Assembly (NCBI RefSeq): GCF_900142575.1 | Contig: NZ_FRBI01000009.1 | Coordinates: 124,001-188,000 of the forward strand | Length of the DNA stretch: 64,000 nucleotides | From: Actinacidiphila paucisporea | GTDB lineage: Bacteria; Actinomycetota; Actinomycetes; Streptomycetales; Streptomycetaceae | Reading direction: 5' to 3' | Part shown: piece by piece, positions 52,631 through 61,621 of the stretch | How the letters are laid out: each line of letters opens with the position of its first letter | Numbering within the stretch: the first letter of the stretch is position 1 | The notes under the pieces: model-generated | What the model was told of the DNA's origin: nothing | What the model saw: only the letters and a program-made list of their open reading frames with translations | Database searches by the model: none | Translations under genes and position numbers: made by a program

Positions 52631-52696
52631 CCTCGCCCGGCTCGGGAGCCGACGGCCCTGTGCGTACGGCGTGAGGGTGGGCGCCCGGGAAGGGCA

Positions 52697-52756
52697 GGGA
52701 CCGCCGGTCCCTATCCCGATCGGGGGTGGGGACCGGCGGGGCGCCTCCGAGGCGCC
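52697..52756. terminator. Two hairpins between convergent genes
   Basis: GGGACC-GCC-GGTCCC at 52697-52711 and GGCGCCT-CCG-AGGCGCC at 52740-52756 are compact perfect hairpins. They lie between the oxidoreductase and the convergent secreted-protein gene and could end transcription from both sides. Confidence 0.65.
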
Positions 52757-52836
52757 GGCGCGCATCCCGGGCGTGAATCACCGCTCACACCGAACCGCGG
52801 TCATCGCCGCGGTACGGGGTGACGCGAGGGCCCGCC

Positions 52837-53316
52837 TCAGTACGGGTTGCCGCCCACCCACCTCTTGCTCACCGTGGTGTGCGCGGGGGTGAAGGTGTCG
52901 CCGTAGAGCACGAACGCGACGTTCCAGTAGTCGGTGTACGTCTCCTGGCCGGTGACGGTGCTGCACCCGCTGGGCAGCGACAGGTAGTCCAGGTCGGTCT
53001 CCTGCCAGGTGTTCCCGACGTAGCCGGCGTTCACCGCGACCTGGATCTTCGGCGGGGTGTAGCTGGACTGCTGGCACGCGGTCAGCGAGTAGCGGAACGA
53101 GTTGCCGCCGTCGTCGAACTGCACCCAACCGTCGACGTGGCCGAGCTGGACCGCGGTGCCGGTCGGGTACTGGTAGGTGTCCTGGATGGAGAGGGTGTAC
53201 GTCGTCCCCCAGGCGGCGTGTGCCGAGGTGGGGGCCACCAGGAGGCCGCCCAGCGCGGCCGCGGCCGCGGCGGCTAAGCCTGCGACGCGCCGCCTTCTCG
53301 ATGTCTTCGTCTTCAT
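52837..53316 (-). CDS. Small secreted protein of unknown function
   Basis: A 159-residue exported protein. The signal peptide is MKTKTSRRRRVAGLAAAA onward, with cleavage after AHA near residue 34. The mature part is beta-rich and aromatic: TYTLSIQDTYQYPTGTAVQL, GWVQFDDGGNSFRYSLTACQ, DTFTPAHTTVSKRWVGGNPY. Two cysteines (LTACQQ and LPSGCST) could form a disulfide. GGAGG lies seven bases before ATG 53316. I recognise no family; similar lone small secreted proteins are frequent in streptomycete arms. Confidence 0.8.
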   Translation of the reverse strand: MKTKTSRRRRVAGLAAAAAAALGGLLVAPTSAHAAWGTTYTLSIQDTYQYPTGTAVQLGHVDGWVQFDDGGNSFRYSLTACQQSSYTPPKIQVAVNAGYVGNTWQETDLDYLSLPSGCSTVTGQETYTDYWNVAFVLYGDTFTPAHTTVSKRWVGGNPY

Positions 53317-53472
53317 CGCCGTACCTCCGAGATCGTGGTGAGATGCCGAGAGGGTGCTGTGATGCCGCGCCCAGCGTATGCGACGTCCACCGCGACATCG
53401 ACCTCGCAATTCCGGCCACCCCGTCCTCTGTCCGGCGGCCGCTCCGGGGCGATGACTCCGCCGACGCGGACC

Positions 53473-54780
53473 TCACCGACTGCCCGCCGTTACGGCGGTG
53501 TCGGTGTCGGTGTCGGTGTCGGTGGCCGGGGGAGTGGGCTCGGGCTCCGGGAGGGGCCGGGAGTTCGGCAGCCGGGTCAGGAGGGCGACGGCCAGGAGCA
53601 CGGGGAGCAGTGCGGCCAGGGTCCGGGTCAGGCCGGTCAGTTCGGCGGCCCACCCCACGGCTGCGGGGCCGAGCAGCACTCCCGTGTAGGTGAAGGTGGT
53701 GAAGCGTGACACGGCGGTCGCCGTGCTCATCCCTTCCACCTGGCCGACCGCGCTGAAGGCCAGCGGCAGCAGCACCGCCATCCCGGCGCCCATCACGGCG
53801 AACCCGGCGACCGCGGCCACCGGTGCGGCCACCAGCACCGCCACGCCCATCCCGGCGGCCGCGACGAGCCCGCTGGTGCGGAACACCTTCGGCGCGCCGT
53901 AGCGGGTGGCCAGGCGGTCACCGACCAGGCGTACGGCCGTCTGGCCCGCCGCGTAGGCGGTGACGGCGGTCGCGGCGAGGCCCAGCGAGACGTCTCGGCT
54001 GTCGTGGAGGAAGATCGGCCCCCAGCCGAGCGCGGCCCCCTCGCAGATCATCAGGGCCGTACCGGCGAGCCCGAGCGCCACGAACGCCCCGCTCCAGCCA
54101 CTGCCCGCGCTGCGTTCGCCCCCGTCTCGCGCCGAAGCCGAAGCCGAAGCCGAAGCCGAAGCCGATGCCGCACCGCTGCGGCGGTCCTCGCCTACCGGCA
54201 GCAGAAGCGGGCCGAGGACGAGTCCGCCGAGGACCAGCACCACCGCCGCCCCCACGAAGTGCGCGGTGAGCGGGACACCGGCCCGGGACAGCGCGGCCGT
54301 CGCGAGGGACGCCACGACGGCACTGACGCTCCACGCGGCATGGCAGACGCTGAGGATCCGCCGCCCGGCGCGCCGCTCGACGGCGACGGCGTGCGCGTTC
54401 ATGGCGGCGTCCGTCGTACCGTGCACGGCGCCGAGCGCGATGCTCGCGGCAGCGAGCGCGCCGAAACCGCCGGCCAGGCCGACCAGCGCCAGCAGCAGCG
54501 GCATGACGACCAGCGACACCCGCAGCACCGGCCGGCTGCCCACCCGGGCCACCAGCGGCCCGACGAACTGCATGCACACGATGGCCGACACGGCGAACAG
54601 CATTCCCAGCACGCCCACTTGGCCGTTCGAGAGGTGGTGCACGCTCTTCAGTGACGGCTGCCGGGCGATGAACGTGGACAGTGTGAGCCCGTTGAGGAAG
54701 AAGACGGCCGTGGCCGGCCACCGTCCGCTCCCGGCTCCCACCGGCCGTGCCGCCTGCTTTCCCCTGTCCACCGTGTCCAC
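53473..54780 (-). CDS. MFS transporter with two in-frame hexanucleotide repeats
   Basis: A 435-residue major facilitator with about twelve membrane segments (ATAVFFLNGLTLSTFIARQP, VGVLGMLFAVSAIVCMQFVG, GRRILSVCHAAWSVSAVVAS, and so on). It most resembles the sugar/drug-type MFS with LVARVGSRPVLRVSLV in loop 2-3. The central cytoplasmic loop carries (SA)n coded by GAAGCC-type units (54131-54166). The C-terminal tail carries (TD)4 coded by four GGTGTC units (53497-53520). GTG 54780 follows GGAGG. It is divergent from tap. The substrate is unknown. Confidence 0.85.
   Translation of the reverse strand: MDTVDRGKQAARPVGAGSGRWPATAVFFLNGLTLSTFIARQPSLKSVHHLSNGQVGVLGMLFAVSAIVCMQFVGPLVARVGSRPVLRVSLVVMPLLLALVGLAGGFGALAAASIALGAVHGTTDAAMNAHAVAVERRAGRRILSVCHAAWSVSAVVASLATAALSRAGVPLTAHFVGAAVVLVLGGLVLGPLLLPVGEDRRSGAASASASASASASARDGGERSAGSGWSGAFVALGLAGTALMICEGAALGWGPIFLHDSRDVSLGLAATAVTAYAAGQTAVRLVGDRLATRYGAPKVFRTSGLVAAAGMGVAVLVAAPVAAVAGFAVMGAGMAVLLPLAFSAVGQVEGMSTATAVSRFTTFTYTGVLLGPAAVGWAAELTGLTRTLAALLPVLLAVALLTRLPNSRPLPEPEPTPPATDTDTDTDTAVTAGSR
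53497..53520. repeat. Hexanucleotide tract (GGTGTC)4 in the MFS C-terminus
   Basis: Four perfect GGTGTC units (Thr-Asp on the minus strand), in frame near the stop codon. Confidence 0.95.
54131..54166. repeat. Hexanucleotide tract (GCCGAA)5 in the MFS central loop
   Basis: Five perfect GCCGAA units plus one GCCGAT, in frame, encoding alternating Ser and Ala in the loop between the two transporter halves. Confidence 0.95.
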
Positions 54781-54996
54781 GATGTCGCCTCCGTCTGCGG
54801 TCGTCCGCGGTCCCGGACGTCGGGTCCGTAGCAACGACGAACGGGACGACCGCTGATCGACACCTGCCGGCAGCCGGTCACCCACCGGGACGGTCCGCGT
54901 CCGGGCAGTGTGCGCTGAAGTGCCGCTCCCTGTGCATGAGCGATTCACGCTCGATCGGAAGAGTGATCGGGATAGTGTGGTGCGCGGAGGTGAGCC

Positions 54997-57213
54997 GTGC
55001 CCACGGAAGGCGAGCTGTTCAGTGCGGTGGACGCGCTGCTGGAAGAGGTGGCGGCCTCCGAGGCCCTGCCGCCACCGGCGGAGCGCAAGCGGCTGCGGGA
55101 GGCAGCGGGGTTGAGCCAGGCGCAGGTCGCCAGGGCCGTCGACACGCGCCGCGAAGCGGTCGGCAACTGGGAGGCCGGCCGAACCGAACCCCGGCCGCCG
55201 CAGCGAGCCGCCTACGCCCGGCTCCTCGAAGGCCTCGCCGCGCGGTTCCCCACCCCCGAGCCTCCCGCCCCGACCCCGGAGGCGAGGCCGGCACCTGCCG
55301 CACCGGAGGCGTTCACCGGCCCGGCCGGCGCTCCGCGCCCCCCAATCCACCCGGCTCCGCCAACCAGCCCGGCCGCTCCGGCGAGCGAGGCGTCGTCCGC
55401 CTCGCCCAGGAGCACGCCGACGTCGTACCGCCCGACGGCCAGGAAGGCAGTCGCGAAGCCCGCGCCTGCCCCGACCGCGGCCGACCCGCGGTTCGCCCAC
55501 GGCCCGCTCGGCGTACTGGACGGCGACGGCTTCCTGTACTGCGCGGGCGGCCTGATGTTGGAGTGCCCCGCCGGTACGGTGCCGGAGCTGGTGGAGTGGA
55601 CGCTCGCGGAAGCGAAGCTCGGGGCGCCGCGGCTGCACCGGTCGGGCAAGGACTCCGACCCCCTGATCGTGGTGACGGCTGCGGCCGCCGGCCGGCTGGG
55701 GCTGCCGGAGCGCCTGGAGGACCGGCGGTCGATGCGGCTGCCGGAGGCCCACAAGGTCGTCAAGCAGATCGTGCGCGCCAAGTGGCAGCTCACCAAGCGC
55801 GGGTTCGGCCCGTGGGCCCGGATCTACCGCCCCGCGCAGGGGCAGCGGCGGCAGTGCGTGCAACTGGCCGTCCTGCCCTGGGACGCCCTCGACCCCCGCG
55901 CATGGGGCGACGCCGACCGGCTGCCGCCGGGGGAGCTCGCGCGGGTGCTGACCGCGTACGCCTCACGGGTGCTGACGCCGCGCGGCTCCACCGCGGTCGC
56001 GGGGCTGGAGCTGATGACCGCGCTGCGGCCGCCGACCCGCGCGGTGAAGGACGACGCCACCGACGTGTGGGTGTCCGGGCCGCTTCCCGGCTCGCTCACG
56101 CAGGCGGTCGACCCGGCGCCGCCGGAGGCCCCCGACGAACACCCCGTCGTGGCCGCGCTGTTCCCGCGCAGCCACCAGCGGACCCCGGACGAGGTCCTCG
56201 ATGAGGAGGCGTTCGACTGGATCCGCGACACCGAGCTGCTGACCGATGCCGAGTGCGCGAAGCGGTTCGCGGTCGGCGTCGATGTGAACACCGCCTTCCT
56301 CGCGGCCGCGAACAGGCTGGTGGTCGGCCTGTCAGGACCGGAGCACGTGAAGGCGCCGCGGTTCGACAAGGCCGTGCCCGGCTCGTGGCTGGTGGACCTC
56401 TCCGGTATCGAGATCGACCCGCGCATGCCCAGCCCGTTCACGCCGCACGGCCGTCGACCTGAGGGCCCGGCCTGGTACGCGACGCCGACGGTGGCGTACG
56501 CGGCGGAGCTGGTCGGCCGGTTCGGGCTGCCGGTGGAGCTGCGGCCGATCGAGGCGTTCGTACGGCGGGAGAGCGGCCCGTACCTGGACCCCTGGTACAA
56601 GCACCTGGCGGAGGCGTACAAGGCGGCGATGGCCGACCTGGGCGTCAGCGCGGACCTGTCCCCGGCGGCGTTCCTGGACGCGATGGCCGGCCACAAGTCC
56701 GGCGACCCGGGGATGGCGGTGGTGCTGTCCGCGATCAAGTCGACGGTCAAGGGCGGTATCGGCAAGCTGCGCGAGCGCCCGCAGGGCACGGCATACCGGC
56801 CGGGGGAGCGGTGGCCGGCGCTGGAGCGCCCCACGTGGCGCCCCGACATCCGGGCCGCGGTGATCTCGGCGGCGCGGGTGAACATGCACCGGAAGCTGGT
56901 CAGGACGGCCCTGGCCACGAGCAGCACGCCCGCACCGGCCGGCTCGCTGATGTTCGGCGAGGACGCGCTGCTGCCGATCGCGTTGCTGTCGGACTGCGTC
57001 GTCTACCCGGCCGCCGGCCCGTCGCCGCTGGACGTCCTGCCGTACGACGCCGAGGGCAAGCCCGCGCCGGGCACCTTCCGGCTCGGGGTCTCGCCCGGCA
57101 TGGTCAAGCACGAAGGCACCCAGCCGCTCTTCTGGGCGGTGGAGCTGATGGAGCAGCGGCACAACCCGGCCCGGCACATCAAGGGCGACAACGCCGAAGA
57201 CGACGGGGAGTAG
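54997..57213 (+). CDS. tap: Telomere-associated protein Tap
   Basis: A 738-residue protein of the Streptomyces Tap family. Tap binds the single-stranded 3' overhang at linear replicon ends and recruits the terminal protein for end patching. It has an N-terminal helix-turn-helix (REAAGLSQAQVARAVDTRRE), a Pro/Ala linker (about 85-160) and the conserved large domain with HGPLGVLDGDGFLYCAGGLM, VLTAYASRVLTPRGSTAVAG and VVLSAIKSTVKGGIGKLRER. Length is usual. GGAGG lies six bases before GTG 54997. tpg follows 83 bp downstream, the standard order. This marks the molecule as linear and suggests a terminal region. Confidence 0.95.
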   Translation: MPTEGELFSAVDALLEEVAASEALPPPAERKRLREAAGLSQAQVARAVDTRREAVGNWEAGRTEPRPPQRAAYARLLEGLAARFPTPEPPAPTPEARPAPAAPEAFTGPAGAPRPPIHPAPPTSPAAPASEASSASPRSTPTSYRPTARKAVAKPAPAPTAADPRFAHGPLGVLDGDGFLYCAGGLMLECPAGTVPELVEWTLAEAKLGAPRLHRSGKDSDPLIVVTAAAAGRLGLPERLEDRRSMRLPEAHKVVKQIVRAKWQLTKRGFGPWARIYRPAQGQRRQCVQLAVLPWDALDPRAWGDADRLPPGELARVLTAYASRVLTPRGSTAVAGLELMTALRPPTRAVKDDATDVWVSGPLPGSLTQAVDPAPPEAPDEHPVVAALFPRSHQRTPDEVLDEEAFDWIRDTELLTDAECAKRFAVGVDVNTAFLAAANRLVVGLSGPEHVKAPRFDKAVPGSWLVDLSGIEIDPRMPSPFTPHGRRPEGPAWYATPTVAYAAELVGRFGLPVELRPIEAFVRRESGPYLDPWYKHLAEAYKAAMADLGVSADLSPAAFLDAMAGHKSGDPGMAVVLSAIKSTVKGGIGKLRERPQGTAYRPGERWPALERPTWRPDIRAAVISAARVNMHRKLVRTALATSSTPAPAGSLMFGEDALLPIALLSDCVVYPAAGPSPLDVLPYDAEGKPAPGTFRLGVSPGMVKHEGTQPLFWAVELMEQRHNPARHIKGDNAEDDGE

Positions 57214-57296
57214 GCCGTGGGCGACACCGTCAGCGCGGGAGCCGGCACCCGGTTCGGGGCCGCGGCCTGCCGCATCCCGCAGCAGGGAGCCTGACC

Positions 57297-57854
57297 GTGG
57301 GCGACATCGACGACGCACTCAGGCGGGCAGCCGCGGGCACTGCGACCCGCCCGATCCCGAAGTCCGCGCAGGCACGGATGCGGTTCCTGCTCAAGGCGGA
57401 GAAGGGCTCCACCCGCGCCCTGGCCGTCCGGCTCGGGGTCACCCAGCGCACGGTGGAGCGCTACCTCAAAGGCACCCTGCGCCGCCCGCGCAAGGACCTG
57501 GCGGCCCGCCTGGAGCGGGAGGTGCGGCGCGACTGGCAGCCCCGCGTCCAGCAGCGGGCCAAGAAGCAGGCCGCGACGGCCACCGGCATCGTGATCGAGA
57601 CCCGGGCCCGCTTCGGATACACCGCGGCCCCCGGGTCCACCGACGACGGCCGGATGCGGCGCATCACCCAGCGCCTGCCCCCGGCCTACGCCGCCCGCCT
57701 GTTCGAGGCGCAGGCCGCGGGCTCCACCGAGCAGCAGCTCCAGGCCATCGCGGCCGAGGGCCTCCAGGAGATCTACTTCAAGGACCGCGGCCGCCGCGCC
57801 CACGACCTGGAGGTCGAGTTCACCGACATCGACTACATCGAACTGGACTTCTGA
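57297..57854 (+). CDS. tpg: Telomere terminal protein Tpg
   Basis: A 185-residue protein that becomes covalently attached to the 5' ends of Streptomyces linear DNA and primes end synthesis. The N-terminal helix-turn-helix reads GSTRALAVRLGVTQRTVERY. The middle part, IVIETRARFGYTAAPGSTDD, contains S114-T115, next to the position of Thr114, which is deoxynucleotidylated in the S. coelicolor protein. The C-terminal IYFKDRGRRAHDLEVEFTDI is typical. GTG 57297 gives the usual 184-185 residues. It forms an operon with tap. Confidence 0.95.
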   Translation: MGDIDDALRRAAAGTATRPIPKSAQARMRFLLKAEKGSTRALAVRLGVTQRTVERYLKGTLRRPRKDLAARLEREVRRDWQPRVQQRAKKQAATATGIVIETRARFGYTAAPGSTDDGRMRRITQRLPPAYAARLFEAQAAGSTEQQLQAIAAEGLQEIYFKDRGRRAHDLEVEFTDIDYIELDF

Positions 57855-57903
57855 GCGGGCGGGAGCACCACCCCGGCACGCGGACAGGACCCCCGATTCG
57901 CGG

Positions 57904-58209
57904 TCATGCGGAACGGGAGAGCTGTTCGCGCACCCACCCGGGGTCGGGGTTGACGTGCGGCTGGCCCTTCACCATGACGGTCGGCACGGTCTCGTTGCCG
58001 TCGTTGGCCGCTCTCACTGCCGCGGCCCCGGCCGGGTCACGCCAGATGTCGACCCAGTGCAACTCGTTGGCGCTACGTCCCAAGCGGATGCGCAGCCGGA
58101 CGCAGTACATGCAGCCCGGCCGCCAGAAGACGACCGGCCGGCCGGCCGTCGACTCATGAGGACGAAGGCTACCGACTGTTCGGAAGAGCCCTCGAAACAG
58201 GGCGCTCAC
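57904..58209 (-). CDS. Glutaredoxin/mycoredoxin-like protein
   Basis: About 101 residues with a thioredoxin-fold redox site: RPVVFWRPGCMYCVRLRIRL (CMYC active site), ELHWVDIWRDPAGAAAVRAA, ETVPTVMVKGQPHVNPDPGW (cis-Pro loop TVPT). These proteins reduce mycothiol-mixed disulfides in actinobacteria. The start is uncertain: GTG 58209 is the nearest credible one, but the domain itself begins some 27 residues later and a nearby ATG is out of frame. It converges with tpg. Confidence 0.8.
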   Translation of the reverse strand: MSALFRGLFRTVGSLRPHESTAGRPVVFWRPGCMYCVRLRIRLGRSANELHWVDIWRDPAGAAAVRAANDGNETVPTVMVKGQPHVNPDPGWVREQLSRSA

Positions 58210-58249
58210 CTGGGCGTTCGCCGGAGGGGGCCCGCGGCTGCGGCCGCCC

Positions 58250-59089
58250 TCATGTGTGGCCCGCCCGGCCGTGTGCCGTATGGCGCTGATGCAGAACACG
58301 TCCGAGGACCGCGCCGCCGTAGACGACGAATCCGACGCCGGTGAGCCAGGACTGGACGACCAGGATGGTGCCCACCGGTCCGTAGCTCACGGCGTTCGAG
58401 GCGATCAGGGGGGAGAAGACGAGGCCGGAGAAGATCCGCAGGCCGATCAGGCCCAGCGTGGTGGCCACCGCCCCGGGCAGCAGGGCCCGCCAGCTCGCGC
58501 GTCCCACGAGCAGGAACCGCTGGGACCACCAGAAGAAGAGCAGGGAGACGATGATCGTGGTCATGACCCCGACGCTCTGCTCGGCAATGGTCGTACCGTG
58601 TCCGAGCGCCGCGACGGCCACGAGCAGGTAGCCGACGAACAGCGCGAGCCAGATGACATGGCGCCACACGGAGTGCCAGTGGGCCGCCTTGAGCCCCCAC
58701 GCCTTCTCGTATCCCGTCTGGAGCGCCGTCCCGAAGGTGAGGCCGAACGCGGCGAGCACGGCGAGGCCGAAGGCCGTGGTGCGGCGCAGCGCCTGCACCG
58801 GATTGACGACCACCTCGGCGATGCGCTCCTGGGACGACGGGGACAGGCCCAGGACACGGCCCAGGAACCTCCCGGCTCCCAGCCCGCTGTGGGGGTCGAC
58901 GGCACCGACCAGGGTCAGCAGGGGCAGCAGCGTGAGCAGGCTCAGGGCCGCGAAGCTCAGCGCCCGGGACATCAGTTCCATCTCGACCCCACGGCGCACC
59001 ACCAGTGCGGCGGAGGACGAGTCCCAGCGCCTCTGCCACCGGCGCCATCGGTGTCCTGGTCCGGATGTGCCTTCGTCCTCGTGGCTCAC
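58250..59089 (-). CDS. YihY/BrkB-family membrane protein (first copy)
   Basis: A 279-residue protein with about six membrane segments of the YihY/virulence-factor BrkB family: ALSFAALSLLTLLPLLTLVG, GLAVLAAFGLTFGTALQTGY, VIWLALFVGYLLVAVAALGH, IVSLLFFWWSQRFLLVGRAS, VGTILVVQSWLTGVGFVVYG. The N-terminal half is less conserved than in the copy at 60437, and the typical AAALTYY motif is replaced by SRALSFAALS. Function is unknown; the name ribonuclease BN is a historical error. The kinase gene lies immediately upstream on the same strand. Confidence 0.85.
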   Translation of the reverse strand: MSHEDEGTSGPGHRWRRWQRRWDSSSAALVVRRGVEMELMSRALSFAALSLLTLLPLLTLVGAVDPHSGLGAGRFLGRVLGLSPSSQERIAEVVVNPVQALRRTTAFGLAVLAAFGLTFGTALQTGYEKAWGLKAAHWHSVWRHVIWLALFVGYLLVAVAALGHGTTIAEQSVGVMTTIIVSLLFFWWSQRFLLVGRASWRALLPGAVATTLGLIGLRIFSGLVFSPLIASNAVSYGPVGTILVVQSWLTGVGFVVYGGAVLGRVLHQRHTAHGRAGHT

Positions 59090-59213
59090 CCCCTCTTCCT
59101 ATCGCCTCGCCCGCGCCCGCTGCCCCCGTCGACACGACGACTCGGCGGCGGAATTCACCGGGGCGATCGGTGGCGGCCGCGAGCACGTCGAGCAGGCGGC
59201 GCCCTGGCCCGCC

Positions 59214-60239
59214 CTACTCCGGCACGGCGGGGATCGGCTGCTCGACCAGCGCGCGAGCCCGCCGCCGGGCCGATGCCCACCAGTGGGCGCGGGCGAAGGG
59301 GCGGGGCGCGGCATGCGCGGCCCTCTCCGGCACGGGCGCGGGCTCCGGCACGTACGCGGATTCCGCTACGGGCAGGGGGACCGTCGCCGTGCAGGTCGCC
59401 GCCGGCGGCTCCTGGTCGGTGACCTGCTGTTCGGCCAGGATGGCCGAGCGGCACCAGCTGGCCACCTGCGAGGCCGGCGGGCGCTGCTCCGGGTCCTTGA
59501 CCAGCATCTCCAGCAGGCAGCGCTCGACGCCGGGCGGTGTCCCCGGGCGCAGGGCGCTCGGCGGTATCGGCGGGGTCTCGACATGTCGGAGCAGCGCCGC
59601 CACCGCACTGTGCTCGTCGAACGGCGGCCGCCCGGTGAGCAGTTCGTAGAGGACGCAGCCGAGCGCGTAGACGTCGCTCGCGGGTCCGGCAGCCTGCCCG
59701 CGGGCGCGTTCGGGGGCGAGGTAGAGGCTGGTGCCGAGGACCTGGCCGGTCAGGGTCAGGGCGGCCGCGGAATCGTCCAGCAGCCGGGCTATGCCGAAGT
59801 CGGCGATCTTGACGGTGCCGTCCTCCGCCAGCAGGAGGTTGGACGGCTTGATGTCCCGGTGGACCACCCCGTGCTGGTGGGCGGTGTCCAGCCCGCGGGC
59901 CACCTGTGCTCCGATGTCGAGGACCCGGGCGGGGTCCATCGGGCCGTGGGCGGCGAGCTCTTCCCCGAGATGGCCGCCGTCCACCAGCTCCATGATCAGG
60001 TAGGCCGCGTCGCCGTCGACCTCGTAGTCGTAGACGGTGACGACCTGCGGGTGGACCACCCGGGCGGCCGCCCGGGCCTCGACGCGGAACCGCTCGCGGG
60101 CCACCTCGTCGGACGCCGCGAACGGCAGGATCTTCACCGCGAGGTCACGCTGCAGGAGTTCGTCATGGGCCCGCCACACCTGCCCCATCCCGCCGTGCCC
60201 GAGCGGGGCTTCCATTCGGTACCGTTCCGCGAGCAACAC
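59214..60239 (-). CDS. Soluble Hanks-type serine/threonine protein kinase
   Basis: A 341-residue kinase with all catalytic elements: glycine loop LGHGGMGQVW, K36 (LAVKIL), catalytic D129 in VVHRDIKPSN, D147 in IADFGIAR, and SLYLAPERARGQ. The tail after residue 265 is Pro/Ala-rich with AEQQVTDQEPPAATCT and no membrane segment or PASTA repeats, so the kinase is cytosolic. GTG 60239 follows GGAGGAGGGAC. It stands between two BrkB-type membrane protein genes, one downstream on the same strand and one divergent, which may be its substrates or co-regulated partners. Confidence 0.93.
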   Translation of the reverse strand: MLLAERYRMEAPLGHGGMGQVWRAHDELLQRDLAVKILPFAASDEVARERFRVEARAAARVVHPQVVTVYDYEVDGDAAYLIMELVDGGHLGEELAAHGPMDPARVLDIGAQVARGLDTAHQHGVVHRDIKPSNLLLAEDGTVKIADFGIARLLDDSAAALTLTGQVLGTSLYLAPERARGQAAGPASDVYALGCVLYELLTGRPPFDEHSAVAALLRHVETPPIPPSALRPGTPPGVERCLLEMLVKDPEQRPPASQVASWCRSAILAEQQVTDQEPPAATCTATVPLPVAESAYVPEPAPVPERAAHAAPRPFARAHWWASARRRARALVEQPIPAVPE

Positions 60240-60436
60240 AGAGGTCCCTCCTCCGCCGCCTCAGATTCCGACGCAAGTGGGGCCAACGCTGCACGTATTC
60301 CCACACCGCGCTGCCGGCCGAGCGCCCGTCCTGTGGCGCGTACCCGGAAAGCGGGCACGCATGAGGGCCGTACTTCCGGTTATCCGATCCGCATGGTGAA
60401 GACGAACGGCAGCGGGCACCGGGCCGAGGGAAAAAG

Positions 60437-61429
60437 ATGAGGCGGACGACGCGCACCGGGCCGGACGAGGCGGTGCGGCGGCAGGAGCCGGACGGGCCGG
60501 CCGAACTGCCGAAGAGGTCGTGGCGGGCCGTGCTGCGGGGGACGGCGCGGGAGTTCAGGAAGGACGAGCTGGCCGACCGGGCGGCGGCCCTCACGTACTA
60601 CAGCATCCTGTCGCTCTTTCCCGCCCTCCTGGTGGTCGTCTCGCTGCTGGGCGTCGCGGGGCGCTCGGTCACGGACCGGGTGCTGGAGAACGTGCACAAG
60701 CTGGCGCCCGGGTCGGTGCGCGACATCGTCAGCCAGGCGGTGCGGCAGCTCCAGGGCAAGGGGGGACTGGGCTCGGTCCTCGCGGTGGTCGGCCTGCTGC
60801 TGGCGGTCTGGTCCGCCTCGGGATACGTGGCGGCCTTCATCCGCAGCGCGAACGCCGTCTACGACGTCCCGGAAGGGCGCCCGGTGTGGAAGGTGCTTCC
60901 CGTGCGGGTCGGCGTGACCGTCGTCCTGATGGTGATCGCCGTCGCCAGCGCCCTCATCGTGGTCTTCACCGGCGGCCTCGCCCGGCAGGCCGGCAGCTGG
61001 CTGGGCGCCGGCGACGCGGCACTGACCGCGTGGTCCATCGCCAAGTGGCCGGTGCTGGTCGTGCTGGTCGTCGTCATGATCGCGATCCTCTACTGGGCCA
61101 CCCCCAACGCCAAGGGGCGCGGCTTCCGGTGGATCACCCCGGGCAGCGTGCTGGCGCTGCTGATCTGGATGGCCGCCTCCGCGGGTTTCGCCGTCTACGT
61201 CGCGGGCTTCAGCTCCTACAACAAGACCTACGGCGCCCTCGCCGGTGTCATCGTCTTCCTGGTCTGGCTGTGGATCACCAACCTGGCGATCCTCCTCGGC
61301 CTCGAGTTCGACGCCGAACTGGCCCGCGAGCGCGCGGTGGCCGGCGGCTTCCCGCCGGACAAGGAACCGTACGTCGAACCCCGCGACACCCGAGCGTGGA
61401 GCGCCGAGGACCGCCACCGCCTGGAGTGA
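60437..61429 (+). CDS. YihY/BrkB-family membrane protein (second copy)
   Basis: A 330-residue member with about six membrane segments and the conserved start of the family domain RKDELADRAAALTYYSILSL, then LFPALLVVVSLLGVAG, WSASGYVAAFIRSANAVYDV, ILYWATPNAKGRGFRWITPG and VFLVWLWITNLAILLGLEFD. It is the canonical form, unlike the diverged copy at 58250. It starts at ATG 60437 and is divergent from the kinase gene; the 197-bp gap holds the promoters. The function of the family is unresolved. Confidence 0.92.
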   Translation: MRRTTRTGPDEAVRRQEPDGPAELPKRSWRAVLRGTAREFRKDELADRAAALTYYSILSLFPALLVVVSLLGVAGRSVTDRVLENVHKLAPGSVRDIVSQAVRQLQGKGGLGSVLAVVGLLLAVWSASGYVAAFIRSANAVYDVPEGRPVWKVLPVRVGVTVVLMVIAVASALIVVFTGGLARQAGSWLGAGDAALTAWSIAKWPVLVVLVVVMIAILYWATPNAKGRGFRWITPGSVLALLIWMAASAGFAVYVAGFSSYNKTYGALAGVIVFLVWLWITNLAILLGLEFDAELARERAVAGGFPPDKEPYVEPRDTRAWSAEDRHRLE

Positions 61430-61621
61430 CCCCGGCGGACCCGCCGCCGACGACGACCGGTCGCCCGGTTCCCCGCGCCGCGGCGCGGCACCGCAGGCCG
61501 CCGCTGCCGGCGGAACGGCGCCGTGCCTGGTCAGAGGGCGGAGGCTGGGCATACGATACGGCTTTCACCGCGGAGACCGGTCGCAGACCGGCTGTTCCGC
61601 GATTCCTGGGGGGGAAATCCG

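Noticed and set aside
54781..54996. Telomere or terminal inverted repeat next to tap
   Set aside because: No series of terminal palindromes was seen, and coding sequence continues on both sides, so the physical end is not in the window.
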